Notes under the pieces: generated by a model
The model's input: only the letters and a program-made list of their open reading frames with translations
Told to the model about the DNA's origin: nothing
Databases searched by the model: none
Translations under genes and position numbers: made by a program
Part shown: positions 16,636 through 25,469 of the stretch, piece after piece
Layout: the number at the start of each line of letters is the position of its first letter
Numbering within the stretch: the first letter of the stretch is position 1
Origin: Meridianimarinicoccus zhengii
GTDB lineage: Bacteria; Pseudomonadota; Alphaproteobacteria; Rhodobacterales; Rhodobacteraceae
DNA: 44,666 bases
Reading direction: 5' to 3'
Assembly: GCF_003254465.1 (NCBI RefSeq)
Contig: NZ_QDFI01000033.1
Location: forward strand, 1 to 44,666

Positions 16636-17535
16636 CTAGCGCGTCTGCCGCGCCGCGATCGCATCACGCTGGGACAGAACGGCGCGCGCCTGTTCCACCA
16701 CCGGCAGATCAACCATTTTCCCTTCGAATGCAAACGCCCCGTGCCCCTCTGCGATGGACTGCTCGAACGCGGCGACGAGCGCTTCGGCCCGCTCGATTTC
16801 CGCGACGCCCGGAGAGAATTCGGTGTTCAGGATCGGCACCTGCGCCGGGTGGATCGCGAAGGCACCGACGAAGCCCAGTTCGCGGGCCTCGCGGATCTTC
16901 TCGCGGAAATCGTCGAGATCGGAAAAATCCGCCAGCGACCCGACGAAGCCCAGCGGTGCGCAGCCCGCCGCCCGCGCCGCCTGGAGTGTCTGAAGGTTCG
17001 CCAGCCGCAGCGCCGCCGGTGTCGGGCGCATGCCCATGGACACGGCAAGATCCTCCGCCCCCACGATGACCCCGCACACGCGCGGATCGGCGGCGGCGAT
17101 GGCCTGCACGTTGTTCAGCCCCTCGGCCGTTTCGATCATCGCCACGAAGCGCGTGCTACCGGGTGTCATACCCCGTTCGCGTTCCAGTTCATCGACCACC
17201 TCGGCCACGGACCGGACATGCTGGGCGTGCGGCACCTTCGGCAGGGTCAGGGCTAGGACCGCCGGGCAGACCGCCGCCTCGATATCCGGCAGGGCCATCC
17301 GCCAGGGCCGGTTGATCCGCACGATCACGTCGCAGCCGCGCGCTGCGAGGGTGTCTGCGACCTGCGCCACGCGGGCGCGGGCGGCGTCCTTCTGGTCGGG
17401 CGGAATGGCGTCTTCGAGATCGAGCTGGATCACGTCGGCCCCCCGGCCGGGCGCACCGTCGATGAAGCGGTCGTTCAGGACCGGGACGAAGAGAAAGGAC
17501 CGCCATGGCGGAACACGGGTTGCATCCGGCGTCAT
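16636..17535 (-). CDS. CitE-like HpcH/HpaI-family CoA-ester lyase
   Basis: A 299-residue TIM-barrel protein of the citrate lyase beta-subunit / malyl-CoA lyase superfamily. These enzymes cleave 3-hydroxyacyl-CoA or malyl-CoA-like thioesters by a retro-Claisen reaction. Seen are FLFVPVLNDRFIDGA, QLDLEDAIPP (Glu41), VIVRINRP (Arg73), MIETAEGLNN (Glu135, metal ligand position), GAEDLAVSMG (Glu161-Asp162) and the C-terminal GFVGAFAIHPAQVPILN. Its start overlaps the CoA-transferase stop (ATGA), so the two are tightly coupled. Together they suggest activation of a hydroxy-acid to its CoA ester followed by cleavage to a shorter acyl-CoA and an oxo-acid. The exact thioester is unknown. Confidence 0.88.
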   Translation of the reverse strand: MTPDATRVPPWRSFLFVPVLNDRFIDGAPGRGADVIQLDLEDAIPPDQKDAARARVAQVADTLAARGCDVIVRINRPWRMALPDIEAAVCPAVLALTLPKVPHAQHVRSVAEVVDELERERGMTPGSTRFVAMIETAEGLNNVQAIAAADPRVCGVIVGAEDLAVSMGMRPTPAALRLANLQTLQAARAAGCAPLGFVGSLADFSDLDDFREKIREARELGFVGAFAIHPAQVPILNTEFSPGVAEIERAEALVAAFEQSIAEGHGAFAFEGKMVDLPVVEQARAVLSQRDAIAARQTR

Positions 17536-18716
17536 GCGCGGCCCTCCGACTTGCGCTGCGCCAGTTCGACGCGAATCTCGTCCGTATGTTCCCCCAGCCG
17601 CGGGGCGGGGCGCCGGAACGTGCCGGGGGTCGCGGACATGCGCGGCACGATATTGTGCATCTTGGCGGTGCCCATCTCGTCGTCGGGCAGGTCGATCAGC
17701 GCCATCCTGCCGGTGACATAGGGATGGTCCACCAGATCGGCGACGGAGCAGACGGGTCCGACCGTCACGCCACGGCTTTCGAACAGGTCGAGATTGTCTA
17801 CCTGGCTGCGCTGCGCGATGAAGGCCCCGATGATCTCGTCCAGCGCATCGCGATTGGCGACCCGCGCGTCGTTCGTGGCGAACCGGGGGTCGTCCTTCAG
17901 GTCCGGGCGTCCGATCGTGTCGAAGATCTTCATCGCCATCGACTGCATCGATCCCGACATGGCCACATAGGCCCCGTCCGCGCAGGCATAGACGTTCCGC
18001 GGGGCGGTGTGGCTGGACTGGTTGCCGCTGCGCATCGACGGGGCACCGGTCAGTTCGTACTGCATGGCTTCGGCGCCGATCAGCGACAGGATAGGCTCGA
18101 ACAGCGAAAGGTCGATCACCTGTCCCCCTGCCCCGTTGCGTTCGGCGGCGCGCAGGGCCGTAAGCACGGAAGCGGCGCCGTAGAGCCCCGCGACCGTGTC
18201 GGCCATCGCCAGCGGCGGCAAGGTCGGCGGCTTGTCGGCATGACCGTTCAGATACGCCCAGCCCGACATCGCCTCGACCAGCGTGCCGAAGCCCGGCTTG
18301 TGCCGGTACGGGCCTGTCTGTCCCCAGCCCGAAATACGCAGGACGATCAGATCGGGATTGCGTTCCAGCAGCGTATCCGGGCCGAGGCCCCATTCCTCCA
18401 GCTTGCCGGGCAGGAAATTCTCGACCAGCACATGCGCCGTTTCGACCAGCGCCAGCAACTCGGCCTTGCCCGCGTCGGTGCCGATATCCAGCGCGAAGCT
18501 GCGCTTGTTGCGGGAATAGGCCTTCCAGTAGACCTCCTTGCCCATGCAGCGCCAGTTGCGCAGGTCGTCGCCCTTGCCGGGGCGTTCGATCTTGATGACA
18601 TCCGCGCCGTAATCGGCCAGCACATGGGTGGCCATGTTGCCCGCGACGAGCCGGGACATGTCGATGACGCGGACATCCTTGAGCGGCCCGTCGGTGGTCG
18701 GATCGAATTCCAGCAT
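17532..18716 (-). CDS. CaiB/BaiF-type (class III) CoA-transferase
   Basis: A 394-residue interlocked-dimer CoA-transferase. The N-terminal motif is GPLKDVRVIDMSRLVAGNMA, followed by LADYGADVIKIERPGKGDDLR and HVLVENFLPGKLEEWG. The catalytic aspartate is Asp173 in LAMADTVAGLYGA. GHGAxDV-like positions are covered by GQVIDLSLFEPILS. Such enzymes move CoA between carboxylic acids such as formate/oxalate, succinate/citramalate or carnitine derivatives. GAGGAG precedes the ATG. It sits between the alcohol dehydrogenase (9-base gap) and the lyase (overlap) in one operon. Confidence 0.9.
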   Translation of the reverse strand: MLEFDPTTDGPLKDVRVIDMSRLVAGNMATHVLADYGADVIKIERPGKGDDLRNWRCMGKEVYWKAYSRNKRSFALDIGTDAGKAELLALVETAHVLVENFLPGKLEEWGLGPDTLLERNPDLIVLRISGWGQTGPYRHKPGFGTLVEAMSGWAYLNGHADKPPTLPPLAMADTVAGLYGAASVLTALRAAERNGAGGQVIDLSLFEPILSLIGAEAMQYELTGAPSMRSGNQSSHTAPRNVYACADGAYVAMSGSMQSMAMKIFDTIGRPDLKDDPRFATNDARVANRDALDEIIGAFIAQRSQVDNLDLFESRGVTVGPVCSVADLVDHPYVTGRMALIDLPDDEMGTAKMHNIVPRMSATPGTFRRPAPRLGEHTDEIRVELAQRKSEGRA

Positions 18717-18725
18717 CTCGACTCC

Positions 18726-19841
18726 TCAGTTCGAAAACGTGATGACGGGCTTGATTTCTTCCTGCCGGCGCATCCGCTCCAGCGCGACGTTCACGTCATC
18801 AAGCGCATAGCGGCCCGTCAGGATCCTCGAGATCGGCAATTGCGCCTGGTGCTGCGCGGCGAACTGCAACGCCTGCCAGTAGCTTTTCGCATCGCCGGAA
18901 AAAGCGCCGATCACGTTGATGTTCTTCTTGACGATGGTGGACGGCTTGATTGTCACCTCGCCCTCGCCAAGCTGCCCGACGATGCAATAACGTGCCCCCT
19001 TGCGCGCGATATCGAGACCCTCGTTGAACGCGGGCGGATACCCCGTGAATTCCATCACGATGTCGGCGCCGCGCCCGTCCGTCAGCCTGCGGACCTCGTC
19101 CAGCCGTTCCGCGGGCGTGGTGCGGTCGATGGAGATGACGTGGTCGGCCCCCAGTTCCCCCGCCAGATCGAGCCGCCCGTCCGGCGCGCCGATCGCGACG
19201 ACACTGCGCGCACCGCGCACCCGCGCCACCGCGATGGCCAGAAGCCCGAGCGGCCCGACCCCCTGGATCACGACCGTCTCGTGCGCGTCGATCTCGCCAA
19301 GGTTGTTGAACGCGTTCATCACCGACCGGAAGGCGCAGGAACACAGGCTCGCGGTTTCCTCGTGCACGTTGTCGGGGACCTTGATGCGCCCGGACTCGGG
19401 CAGCACGTAGCCGTATTCTGAAAACCCGCCGAGAAGGTAGGGATACTCGGCCATGGTTTCGTACATGTAGGCGCGGCGGTTGTCGCAAAGCGTCGGGGTC
19501 CGCGCGACGGTGCAGTAGAAACAATGACCGCAAGCGGTGTGGGTCCACAGCAGCCGGTCGCCCGTCTTCAGGTGCTGCCCGATGCTGTCGCGGTTGGCGC
19601 CTTCGCCGAACGCCACGATGCGGCCCGTCATCTCGTGCCCGATGATCACCGGCAGGTTCACCTTCAGCGCCAGCGACCCGGCGGCCAGATGCACGTCCGT
19701 CCCGCAGATCGAACAGGCGTCCGTCTTCACGAGGATGGCGCCGGGTTCGATCCGGTCCGGGATCGGCACGTCCTCGATGACAAGCGGTGCGCCGAATTCG
19801 CGCAGCACGGCGGCACGGGAAACCGATGGTTGTTTGGTCAT
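18726..19841 (-). CDS. Zinc-dependent alcohol dehydrogenase (MDR superfamily)
   Basis: A 371-residue medium-chain dehydrogenase/reductase. Catalytic zinc residues are Cys46 (SICGTD) and His69-Glu70 (GHE). Structural zinc cysteines are at 104, 107, 110 and 119 in CGHCFYC...LC. NAD(P) binding shows IQGVGPLGLLAIAVAR. A long insertion with RAYMYETMAEYPYLLGGFSEYGY places it in the threonine-dehydrogenase / hydroxycamphor-dehydrogenase-like group rather than the ethanol group. It follows the TRAP large permease by 13 bases. With the aldehyde dehydrogenase at the head of the unit it could oxidise an alcohol to an acid in two steps. Confidence 0.88.
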   Translation of the reverse strand: MTKQPSVSRAAVLREFGAPLVIEDVPIPDRIEPGAILVKTDACSICGTDVHLAAGSLALKVNLPVIIGHEMTGRIVAFGEGANRDSIGQHLKTGDRLLWTHTACGHCFYCTVARTPTLCDNRRAYMYETMAEYPYLLGGFSEYGYVLPESGRIKVPDNVHEETASLCSCAFRSVMNAFNNLGEIDAHETVVIQGVGPLGLLAIAVARVRGARSVVAIGAPDGRLDLAGELGADHVISIDRTTPAERLDEVRRLTDGRGADIVMEFTGYPPAFNEGLDIARKGARYCIVGQLGEGEVTIKPSTIVKKNINVIGAFSGDAKSYWQALQFAAQHQAQLPISRILTGRYALDDVNVALERMRRQEEIKPVITFSN

Positions 19842-19854
19842 GGGTCTTTCCAGT

Positions 19855-21162
19855 TCAAAGGAAGGCTTGGTACCAGAGCGACAGCGCGGGCACGAAGACC
19901 AGCACCATCACGACGGCGATGGCGGCAGCGAGGAACCATCCGAAATATCGCAGCATCTCGAACAGCTGGACGTTGTTCGTGCGCGCAGCGACGAACAGAT
20001 TTGCGGCAAGAGGCGGCGTGATCAGGCCGATCTCGATATTGGTCACGACGATGATCGCGAAATGGACCCGATCGATGCCGAACTCCATCGCCGCGGGGGC
20101 GAGCAATGGCCCCATCAGCAGCACGGCCGCATTGGTTTCCATGAACATCCCGACCACGAACAACAACGCGCAGACGCTGAGCAGGAACAGGACCGGCGAG
20201 TCGAACACGCCGACCATGAAGGCCGCCATGTCCTGCGGAACCTGGTTGAGCACGAGCGCACGGTTGAGAATCCCGGTCATCGCGATGATGAGCATGATGG
20301 CGGCCGCGGGGACCGCCACGACACCCAGCGCCCCGTAAATGTCGCGCAAGGTCATCGTGCGCAGCAACAGGACCGCGCCCACGGCATACAGGCACGCGAC
20401 GGCAGCGGCCTCCGTCGGGGTGAAGATGCCGCCGTAGATCCCGCCGAGGACGATCACCGGCATGAGCAGCGCGGTGACGGCTTGGGTGCGCCCGCTGCGC
20501 AACGCCAGCACGGGGGCCGCGCCGTGCTGCGCGGCCGGAGCGACCGCCGCATCCGGCGCCGCGGCCTCTCGCCCACCGGGCAGGATTCGTGCCGAAAGGG
20601 CGAAATGCGTGGCGGCGAAGGCGAGCGTCATCAGAAGGCCCGGCACGATGGTCGCCAGGAACAGGTCCGAGATCGACACCCCGACCGTGGCACCGTAGAC
20701 GATCAGCGGGATCGACGGCGGGATCAGCACGCCAAGCAGCCCGGACGCCGCGTTCAGCGACGCGACATACCCGCCGGGATAACCCCGTCGGCGCATCTCG
20801 CCGCCAAGGGTCGATCCGATGGCGGCCACGGTCGCCACCGAGGACCCGGTGATCGCCCCCATGATCGCGCTGGCCACGATCATGATGTAGCCGAAGGCCG
20901 CCCGCACGCGCCCAAGAAGCCGGTCGGCACTGCGCGCGATGGCGTTTGTAAGCTGCCCCCGGTTCATCAGATCGCCCACGAGCATGAACAGCGGGATCGC
21001 GATGAGCGCGAAGCTGGACACGCTGTCGTAGGGGATCCCAACAAGGCTGTCCGGCCAGACCCGCAGCCGGTCGGCATTGAGAAACACGATCAGCGCACAG
21101 GCCACCGCGATGGGCGTGCCGAGAACGAGTAACGCGAGAAGGCCGATGACGACGACGCTCAT
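19855..21162 (-). CDS. dctM: TRAP transporter large permease DctM (unit A)
   Basis: A 435-residue inner-membrane protein with about 12 hydrophobic segments, of the normal DctM length. Recognisable are LNADRLRVWPDSLVG, SFALIAIPLFMLVGDLMNRG, ASAIMGAITGSSVATVAAIGS, ASLNAASGLLGVLIPPSIPLI and GMFMETNAAVLLMGPLLAP. DctM couples sodium entry to solute uptake. Its ATG overlaps the end of dctQ. The gene symbol is the family name; substrate specificity is not implied. Confidence 0.92.
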   Translation of the reverse strand: MSVVVIGLLALLVLGTPIAVACALIVFLNADRLRVWPDSLVGIPYDSVSSFALIAIPLFMLVGDLMNRGQLTNAIARSADRLLGRVRAAFGYIMIVASAIMGAITGSSVATVAAIGSTLGGEMRRRGYPGGYVASLNAASGLLGVLIPPSIPLIVYGATVGVSISDLFLATIVPGLLMTLAFAATHFALSARILPGGREAAAPDAAVAPAAQHGAAPVLALRSGRTQAVTALLMPVIVLGGIYGGIFTPTEAAAVACLYAVGAVLLLRTMTLRDIYGALGVVAVPAAAIMLIIAMTGILNRALVLNQVPQDMAAFMVGVFDSPVLFLLSVCALLFVVGMFMETNAAVLLMGPLLAPAAMEFGIDRVHFAIIVVTNIEIGLITPPLAANLFVAARTNNVQLFEMLRYFGWFLAAAIAVVMVLVFVPALSLWYQAFL

Positions 21163-21713
21163 GCCGTGAGCTCCACATCCATGTCCTGCCGCGGGTCGCT
21201 GTCATGGCCCAAAAGCGTACGGACAAGATCGAAGCCCGCATGCAGGCACATCAGCGCCATGCCGATCACGAGAAAGAGGACGGGGATCCAGACCGGCGTG
21301 CCGAGATCGATCAGCGTCTCGCCGCTGTCGCGCATGTAGCGGAACAGACCGTAGGACAGCACCGTGAAATAGGCGGAAAAGCACAGCGTCGCGAAGGTCG
21401 CCACCCCGTGCACCACGCGCCGGAGCCACGGGACCGGCACGAGGTCGATGACATCGATGGAGATATGCCGCCTGAGCGCAGTGCATCTTGCTGCCCCCAC
21501 GAAGGTGAGCGGCGACATGGCGACCATGGCGATCTCTCCGAAGTTCGGCAGGTTCAGGTCGAAGAACCGGACGACGACACCGGCGAGGATGCCCAGCACG
21601 GCCGCAAGAAGCGCAAGCGCCGTCACGTGCCGCTCGACGGCGCCCAGCCGCCTCTCGATCCCGTTCATCGCGCGCACGAGAACGGGCAATTGCCTGTCAT
21701 ACCCCGTCGCCAT
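21159..21713 (-). CDS. dctQ: TRAP transporter small permease DctQ (unit A)
   Basis: A 184-residue membrane protein with four hydrophobic helices and the DctQ pattern FVGAARCTALRRHISIDVIDLVP. The second strongly hydrophobic pair lies around VWIPVLFLVIGMALMCLHAG. It forms the membrane unit with DctM, to which it is translationally coupled (ATGA). The ATG at 21713 has a poor ribosome site; the internal ATG 15 codons later is an alternative. It lies 113 bases after dctP. Confidence 0.88.
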   Translation of the reverse strand: MATGYDRQLPVLVRAMNGIERRLGAVERHVTALALLAAVLGILAGVVVRFFDLNLPNFGEIAMVAMSPLTFVGAARCTALRRHISIDVIDLVPVPWLRRVVHGVATFATLCFSAYFTVLSYGLFRYMRDSGETLIDLGTPVWIPVLFLVIGMALMCLHAGFDLVRTLLGHDSDPRQDMDVELTA

Positions 21714-21826
21714 ACCGGCTGCGCCCCCCGTTCATGTCGTGCCACGGCATTCCGGGCAAAGGTCGAAACCCACGCCCGGAAGCCGACGTTTGCGAAGCCA
21801 ACTTACGTGGCCCGCATGGGTGCAGC

Positions 21827-22831
21827 TTACTGGCCGACTTCGGCGCGCAGGGCTTCGATCCGCTCGGCGCCGTAAACGTCTTCGAGCTCGCTCCAGAGCG
21901 ACCGGCCGACCTCGACGAAGCGGGCCATTTCCGCATCGGACAAGGTCACGACCGCGGTCCCGCCTTCTTCGATATTCGCCAGGAACTCGCCGTTCAGCGC
22001 GCGGTTGTCCTTGATCTGCTGGGCCGTCGCCTCGTCGCTGCACTGCTGGATCGCGGTCTTCTGCGCCTCGGGCAGCCCGTCCCAGAACCGCTGGCCCGCC
22101 GTGACCGCACCCATCGCATAGACATGGTTCGTCAGCGTCATGTGGGGCTGTGCCTCGAACAGCCGCGAGTTGTAGGTGATCGACGCGCCGTTGTCCTGCC
22201 CGTCGACGGTGCCCTGCTGGAGCGCCACGAACAGTTCCGGGAAGGGCATCGTCACGGTCTGCGCGCCCGTGGCGTCGAAGAACCCGCGGATCGACGCCGA
22301 ACCGGGCACCCGCAGCTTCAGGCCCTGCATGTCGTCAAGCGTTTCGACCGGGCGGACCGAGTTCGTGACCGCGCGAAATTCCAGTTCGAAGAACCCGAAG
22401 GCATGCATGCCGCGGTCGGCCATCGTTTCGCGCAGGGTCGTCTGAAGGATGCCGTCGGGATTGTAGAACACCTTGTCGGCTTCTTCGAAGCTGCTGACGA
22501 TATATGGCAGATAGTGAATATCCATCAGCGGATCGAGACCCGTCAGCGACCCGGGGTTGAGGAACGCGAATTCCAGCCCGCCGCGGGACAGGTCACGCCC
22601 CAGTGCCTCGTCGCCGCCAAGCTGGCTGTTGGGGAAAACTGTGATCTCGATGGCGCCGTCGGTGCGCTCACCGACGCAGGTCGCGAAATTCTCGCTCGCA
22701 CGATCCACGGGGCTGCCGATGGCGAAGACGTGGCCGAGACGCGCGCGCACCTCCTGCGCCTGTGCGGGTACGGCCGCCAGTACGGCGCCGAGTGCAAGGA
22801 TCGACACCGACGTGTTGCGAATGATGGTCAT
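21827..22831 (-). CDS. dctP: TRAP transporter substrate-binding protein DctP (unit A)
   Basis: A 334-residue periplasmic binding protein with a clear Sec signal peptide (hydrophobic about 7-22, cleavage near AQA-QE). The body shows LGHVFAIGSPVDRASENFA, FPNSQLGGDEAL, KLRVPGSASIRGFFDATGAQTVTMPFPELFVALQQGTVDGQDN. The arginine in KLRVPGS is the usual ligand for a substrate carboxylate, so a carboxylic acid is the likely cargo. GGGAGGA precedes the ATG. It is 85 bases after the aldehyde dehydrogenase in the same direction. Confidence 0.92.
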   Translation of the reverse strand: MTIIRNTSVSILALGAVLAAVPAQAQEVRARLGHVFAIGSPVDRASENFATCVGERTDGAIEITVFPNSQLGGDEALGRDLSRGGLEFAFLNPGSLTGLDPLMDIHYLPYIVSSFEEADKVFYNPDGILQTTLRETMADRGMHAFGFFELEFRAVTNSVRPVETLDDMQGLKLRVPGSASIRGFFDATGAQTVTMPFPELFVALQQGTVDGQDNGASITYNSRLFEAQPHMTLTNHVYAMGAVTAGQRFWDGLPEAQKTAIQQCSDEATAQQIKDNRALNGEFLANIEEGGTAVVTLSDAEMARFVEVGRSLWSELEDVYGAERIEALRAEVGQ

Positions 22832-22916
22832 GGACTTCCTCCCTTGAGTGCCGCGGCATTTCTCCGCGGTCGATTGACCCGTCCCGCACCGGGGACGGGG
22901 CCGTCAGGCCGATGGC

Positions 22917-24356
22917 TCAGCCGTGATTGAAGACGACGGTCTTGGCCACGGTGAACTCGCGCAGGGCTTCGAACCCTTTTTCACGCCCGTGGCCGCTTTT
23001 CTTGAAACCGCCGAAAGGCAGCTCTATCCCGCCTCCGGCACCGTAGCCGTTGACATAGACCTGCCCCGCCCGGATCGCCTTGGCGAGGCGCATCTGCCGC
23101 GCGCCCGAGTCGGTCCAGACCCCGGCGATCAGGCCATAATCGGTGCCGTTCGCAAGTGCGATGGCGTCCGCTTCGTCATCGAAGGGGATAGCCACCAGAA
23201 CGGGCCCGAAGACCTCCTCTCGGGCAAGCTCGTGGTCGCGCGGCACCAGGCGGAACAGCGTGGGCGGCACGAAGAAGCCGCCGTCATGACCGTCGTCGTC
23301 GATCGTCCCCTCGGCCGCGGCCTCGATGCCATCTGCGCGGGCACGGTCGAGAAACCCGAGAACACGCTCCTGCTGGACCTTCGAGATGACGGGGCCGCAA
23401 TTCACGTCCTTCCAGTGGGGACCGGCACGCAAGGTCTTGAACCGCTTGGTCAGGGCCTTGAGAAAATCGTCATAGATCGCGCGTTCGACCAGCACCCGGC
23501 TGCCCGCGGAACAGGTCTGCCCGGTGTTCTGCACGATGGCGCCGACAATTGATTCGATCGCCTTGTCCTGGTCGGCATCGGCGAACACGATCTGCGGCGA
23601 CTTCCCGCCCAGTTCCAGAACGCAAGGCACATGGTTGCGCGCAGCGGCGGTCTGGATCAGCACGCCGACCTCGGGCGAGCCGGTGAACGAGATCAGGTCG
23701 ATGTCGGGATGGGAACTGAGCGCGGCACCCGCCTCTTCGCCAAGGCCGGTGACAAGGTTGAGCACGCCCGCGGGAAAGCCGACCTCCTCGGCCAGTTCGG
23801 TAAGCCGGACGCAGGACAGGCAGGCTTCCTCGGCGGGTTTCAGCACGGCGGTGTTTCCCGCCGCAAGCGTCGGCGCAATCGTGCGTCCGAACATCTGCGC
23901 GGGATAGTTCCACGGGATGATATGGCCGGTGACGCCGCGCGGCTCGCGCAGGATCATCACCTGGTAGCCGTTGAGGAACGGGATGGTTTCGCCGTGCAGC
24001 TTGTCGGCAGCACCGCCGTAGAATTCGAAATAGCGCGCGGCGGCCCGCACATCGTTGCGCGCCAGCGTCAGCACCTTGCCCGTGTCGCGCGCCTCCAGTT
24101 CGGTCAACTCGTCCTCGTGTTCGAGGATCTTCTGGCCCAGCCGGCTCAGCAGCCGGCCACGGTCCACGGCGGCCGTCTGGCCCCACGCGCCCTCGAACGC
24201 GAACCGCGCGGCGCGCACGGCGGCGTCGATATCCTTGGGTGTTCCGCGCGCGATGCTGCCGATCACCTCGCCCGTGGACGGCGCCAGCATCTCGATCGTT
24301 CCCGCGCCTTCGGGAGTCTTCCAGACGCCGCCGATAAAGACCTTAGTGTTCTGCAT
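22917..24356 (-). CDS. NAD(P)-dependent aldehyde dehydrogenase
   Basis: A 479-residue ALDH of standard length. The catalytic cysteine is Cys282 in NTGQTCSAGSR and the general base is Glu248 in LELGGKSPQ. PWNYP (Asn150) is the oxyanion asparagine and SFTGSPEVG binds the nucleotide. GGGAGGA six bases before ATG 24356 fixes the start; the longer frame has no ribosome site. As first gene of unit A it probably oxidises the aldehyde made by the alcohol dehydrogenase at 18726-19841. A LysR-type box lies 78 bases upstream. Confidence 0.92.
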   Translation of the reverse strand: MQNTKVFIGGVWKTPEGAGTIEMLAPSTGEVIGSIARGTPKDIDAAVRAARFAFEGAWGQTAAVDRGRLLSRLGQKILEHEDELTELEARDTGKVLTLARNDVRAAARYFEFYGGAADKLHGETIPFLNGYQVMILREPRGVTGHIIPWNYPAQMFGRTIAPTLAAGNTAVLKPAEEACLSCVRLTELAEEVGFPAGVLNLVTGLGEEAGAALSSHPDIDLISFTGSPEVGVLIQTAAARNHVPCVLELGGKSPQIVFADADQDKAIESIVGAIVQNTGQTCSAGSRVLVERAIYDDFLKALTKRFKTLRAGPHWKDVNCGPVISKVQQERVLGFLDRARADGIEAAAEGTIDDDGHDGGFFVPPTLFRLVPRDHELAREEVFGPVLVAIPFDDEADAIALANGTDYGLIAGVWTDSGARQMRLAKAIRAGQVYVNGYGAGGGIELPFGGFKKSGHGREKGFEALREFTVAKTVVFNHG

Positions 24357-24728
24357 TCTGTTCCTCCCGCGACTTTCGTGCAGAAGGTCGAACATCCGAC
24401 GTGCATCCACAATAACGATGTCTTTGCTGTCGCCATAGCTTCTGCCTATGACAGGCGCGCATCAGACTCCTCGCGCACACGGCGCTGCGAGCCAAGGCAC
24501 CACGCAGGCGCTGGCTCGGCGAACGCCTAGCCTGCGGATCGATGACAGTCGGCGCGCACGGACAACGCAGCCCACGCATGACGGTCCGGCAGTGCCGGCC
24601 ACCGATCCGACATGTCAGGGAAGTTCCGGTGTCAAGCCGACGACAGCCTCGGCACAGAAAGGACGACGCGATCCCGCCCCGTCGCCCATGCGCGCATGTC
24701 TGCGCGGCAGTCCGTCCCCGCCGCCCGA
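24357..24728. other. 372-base intergenic region between the SDR gene and the aldehyde dehydrogenase
   Basis: No gene found on either strand. The long open frames that cross it have no ribosome sites and run antisense into real genes. The part near the aldehyde dehydrogenase (24400-24450) is less GC-rich than its surroundings and holds the CATAG-N7-CTATG box. It therefore separates two transcription units and should hold the promoter of unit A. Confidence 0.5.
24434..24450. promoter_or_regulatory. Candidate LysR-regulator binding site
   Basis: CATAG (24434-24438), seven bases, then CTATG (24446-24450) form a perfect inverted repeat. Its core ATAG-N7-CTAT has the T-N11-A shape typical of LTTR boxes. 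It lies about 78 bases before the aldehyde dehydrogenase start, in the only long gap of the unit whose last gene encodes a LysR regulator. Confidence 0.5.
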
Positions 24729-25469
24729 TCAGAGCGAGAAGCCGCCATCGGCTGTCAGTTCCGTCCCGGTCATGAATCCGACCCGGTCGCTCGCCACAAA
24801 CAGCACCAGCTGCGCGATTTCCTCTGGCGTGCCCATGCGTCCGATGGGCTGGCGGTTGTTGAACACCTCCAGCGCGCGGGTCTCGCCGCCCAGTGCCTCG
24901 CTGCGCGTGGCGATCCGTTCACGGAGTGCGGCGGTGTCGATGGTCCCAGGGCAGACCGCGTTGCACCGAATGCCGTCCTTGATGAAATCGAGCGCGACCG
25001 ACTTGGTCATGCCGATGATCGCGGCCTTGCTGGTCGCATAGGCCAGCCGGTCCGGCGCCGTGGCGATGGACGAGATCACCGAAGCGATATTCACGATCGA
25101 CAAGGGCCGACCCGCGGCAAGCGCCTCGCGCACCGCAGCGCGGGTAACGAGGAAAGTACCCGTCACGTTGACATCGAGAGCGGACCTGAAATCCGCGGTG
25201 CTGCAATCGGCGATGGACCCACCGGGCACGATACCGGCGCAATTGACCAGGATGTCCACCGGACCGTGTTGGGCGAAATGTGCCTGCACCGCCGTCTCGT
25301 CGGTGATGTCCACGATATGCGCGGTGCTGCGCAGCTTGTCGGCGGCAGGTTGATCGATATCGAGCAGCCGGACTGATGCGCCGGCGGCGTGCAGGGCGCC
25401 CGCGCAGGCCGCGCCAATTCCGTTCGCGGCACCTGTGACAAGGGCAGTCGCGCCTTCCAGATCGGTCAA
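24729..25469 (-). CDS. Short-chain dehydrogenase/reductase
   Basis: A 246-residue classical SDR. The NAD(P) motif TGAANGIG lies at 13-20 and VDILVNCAG near 71-79. The catalytic set is Ser130 (IVNIAS), Tyr144 and Lys148 (YATSK), with CPGTIDT after it. Asp37 in LLDID favours NAD over NADP. The C-terminus GTELTADGGFSL is typical. The start is TTG 25469, overlapping the stop of the hydrolase gene (TTGA) behind a GGAG...AGGAA ribosome site, so it is translationally coupled. The closest functional groups are sugar-acid or hydroxy-acid dehydrogenases such as keto-deoxy-fuconate dehydrogenase; the substrate is not determinable here. Confidence 0.88.
   Translation of the reverse strand: MTDLEGATALVTGAANGIGAACAGALHAAGASVRLLDIDQPAADKLRSTAHIVDITDETAVQAHFAQHGPVDILVNCAGIVPGGSIADCSTADFRSALDVNVTGTFLVTRAAVREALAAGRPLSIVNIASVISSIATAPDRLAYATSKAAIIGMTKSVALDFIKDGIRCNAVCPGTIDTAALRERIATRSEALGGETRALEVFNNRQPIGRMGTPEEIAQLVLFVASDRVGFMTGTELTADGGFSL

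Noticed and set aside
17536-18393. A long frame extending upstream of the CitE-like gene, antisense to nothing but out of frame with the CoA-transferase
   Set aside because: The extension is an alternative frame of the CoA-transferase gene on the same strand; the real start is the ATG overlapping its stop at 17532-17535.
24448-25041. Plus-strand frame of 197 codons across the intergenic gap
   Set aside because: No ribosome site, composition typical of shadow frames, and it runs antisense into the SDR gene.
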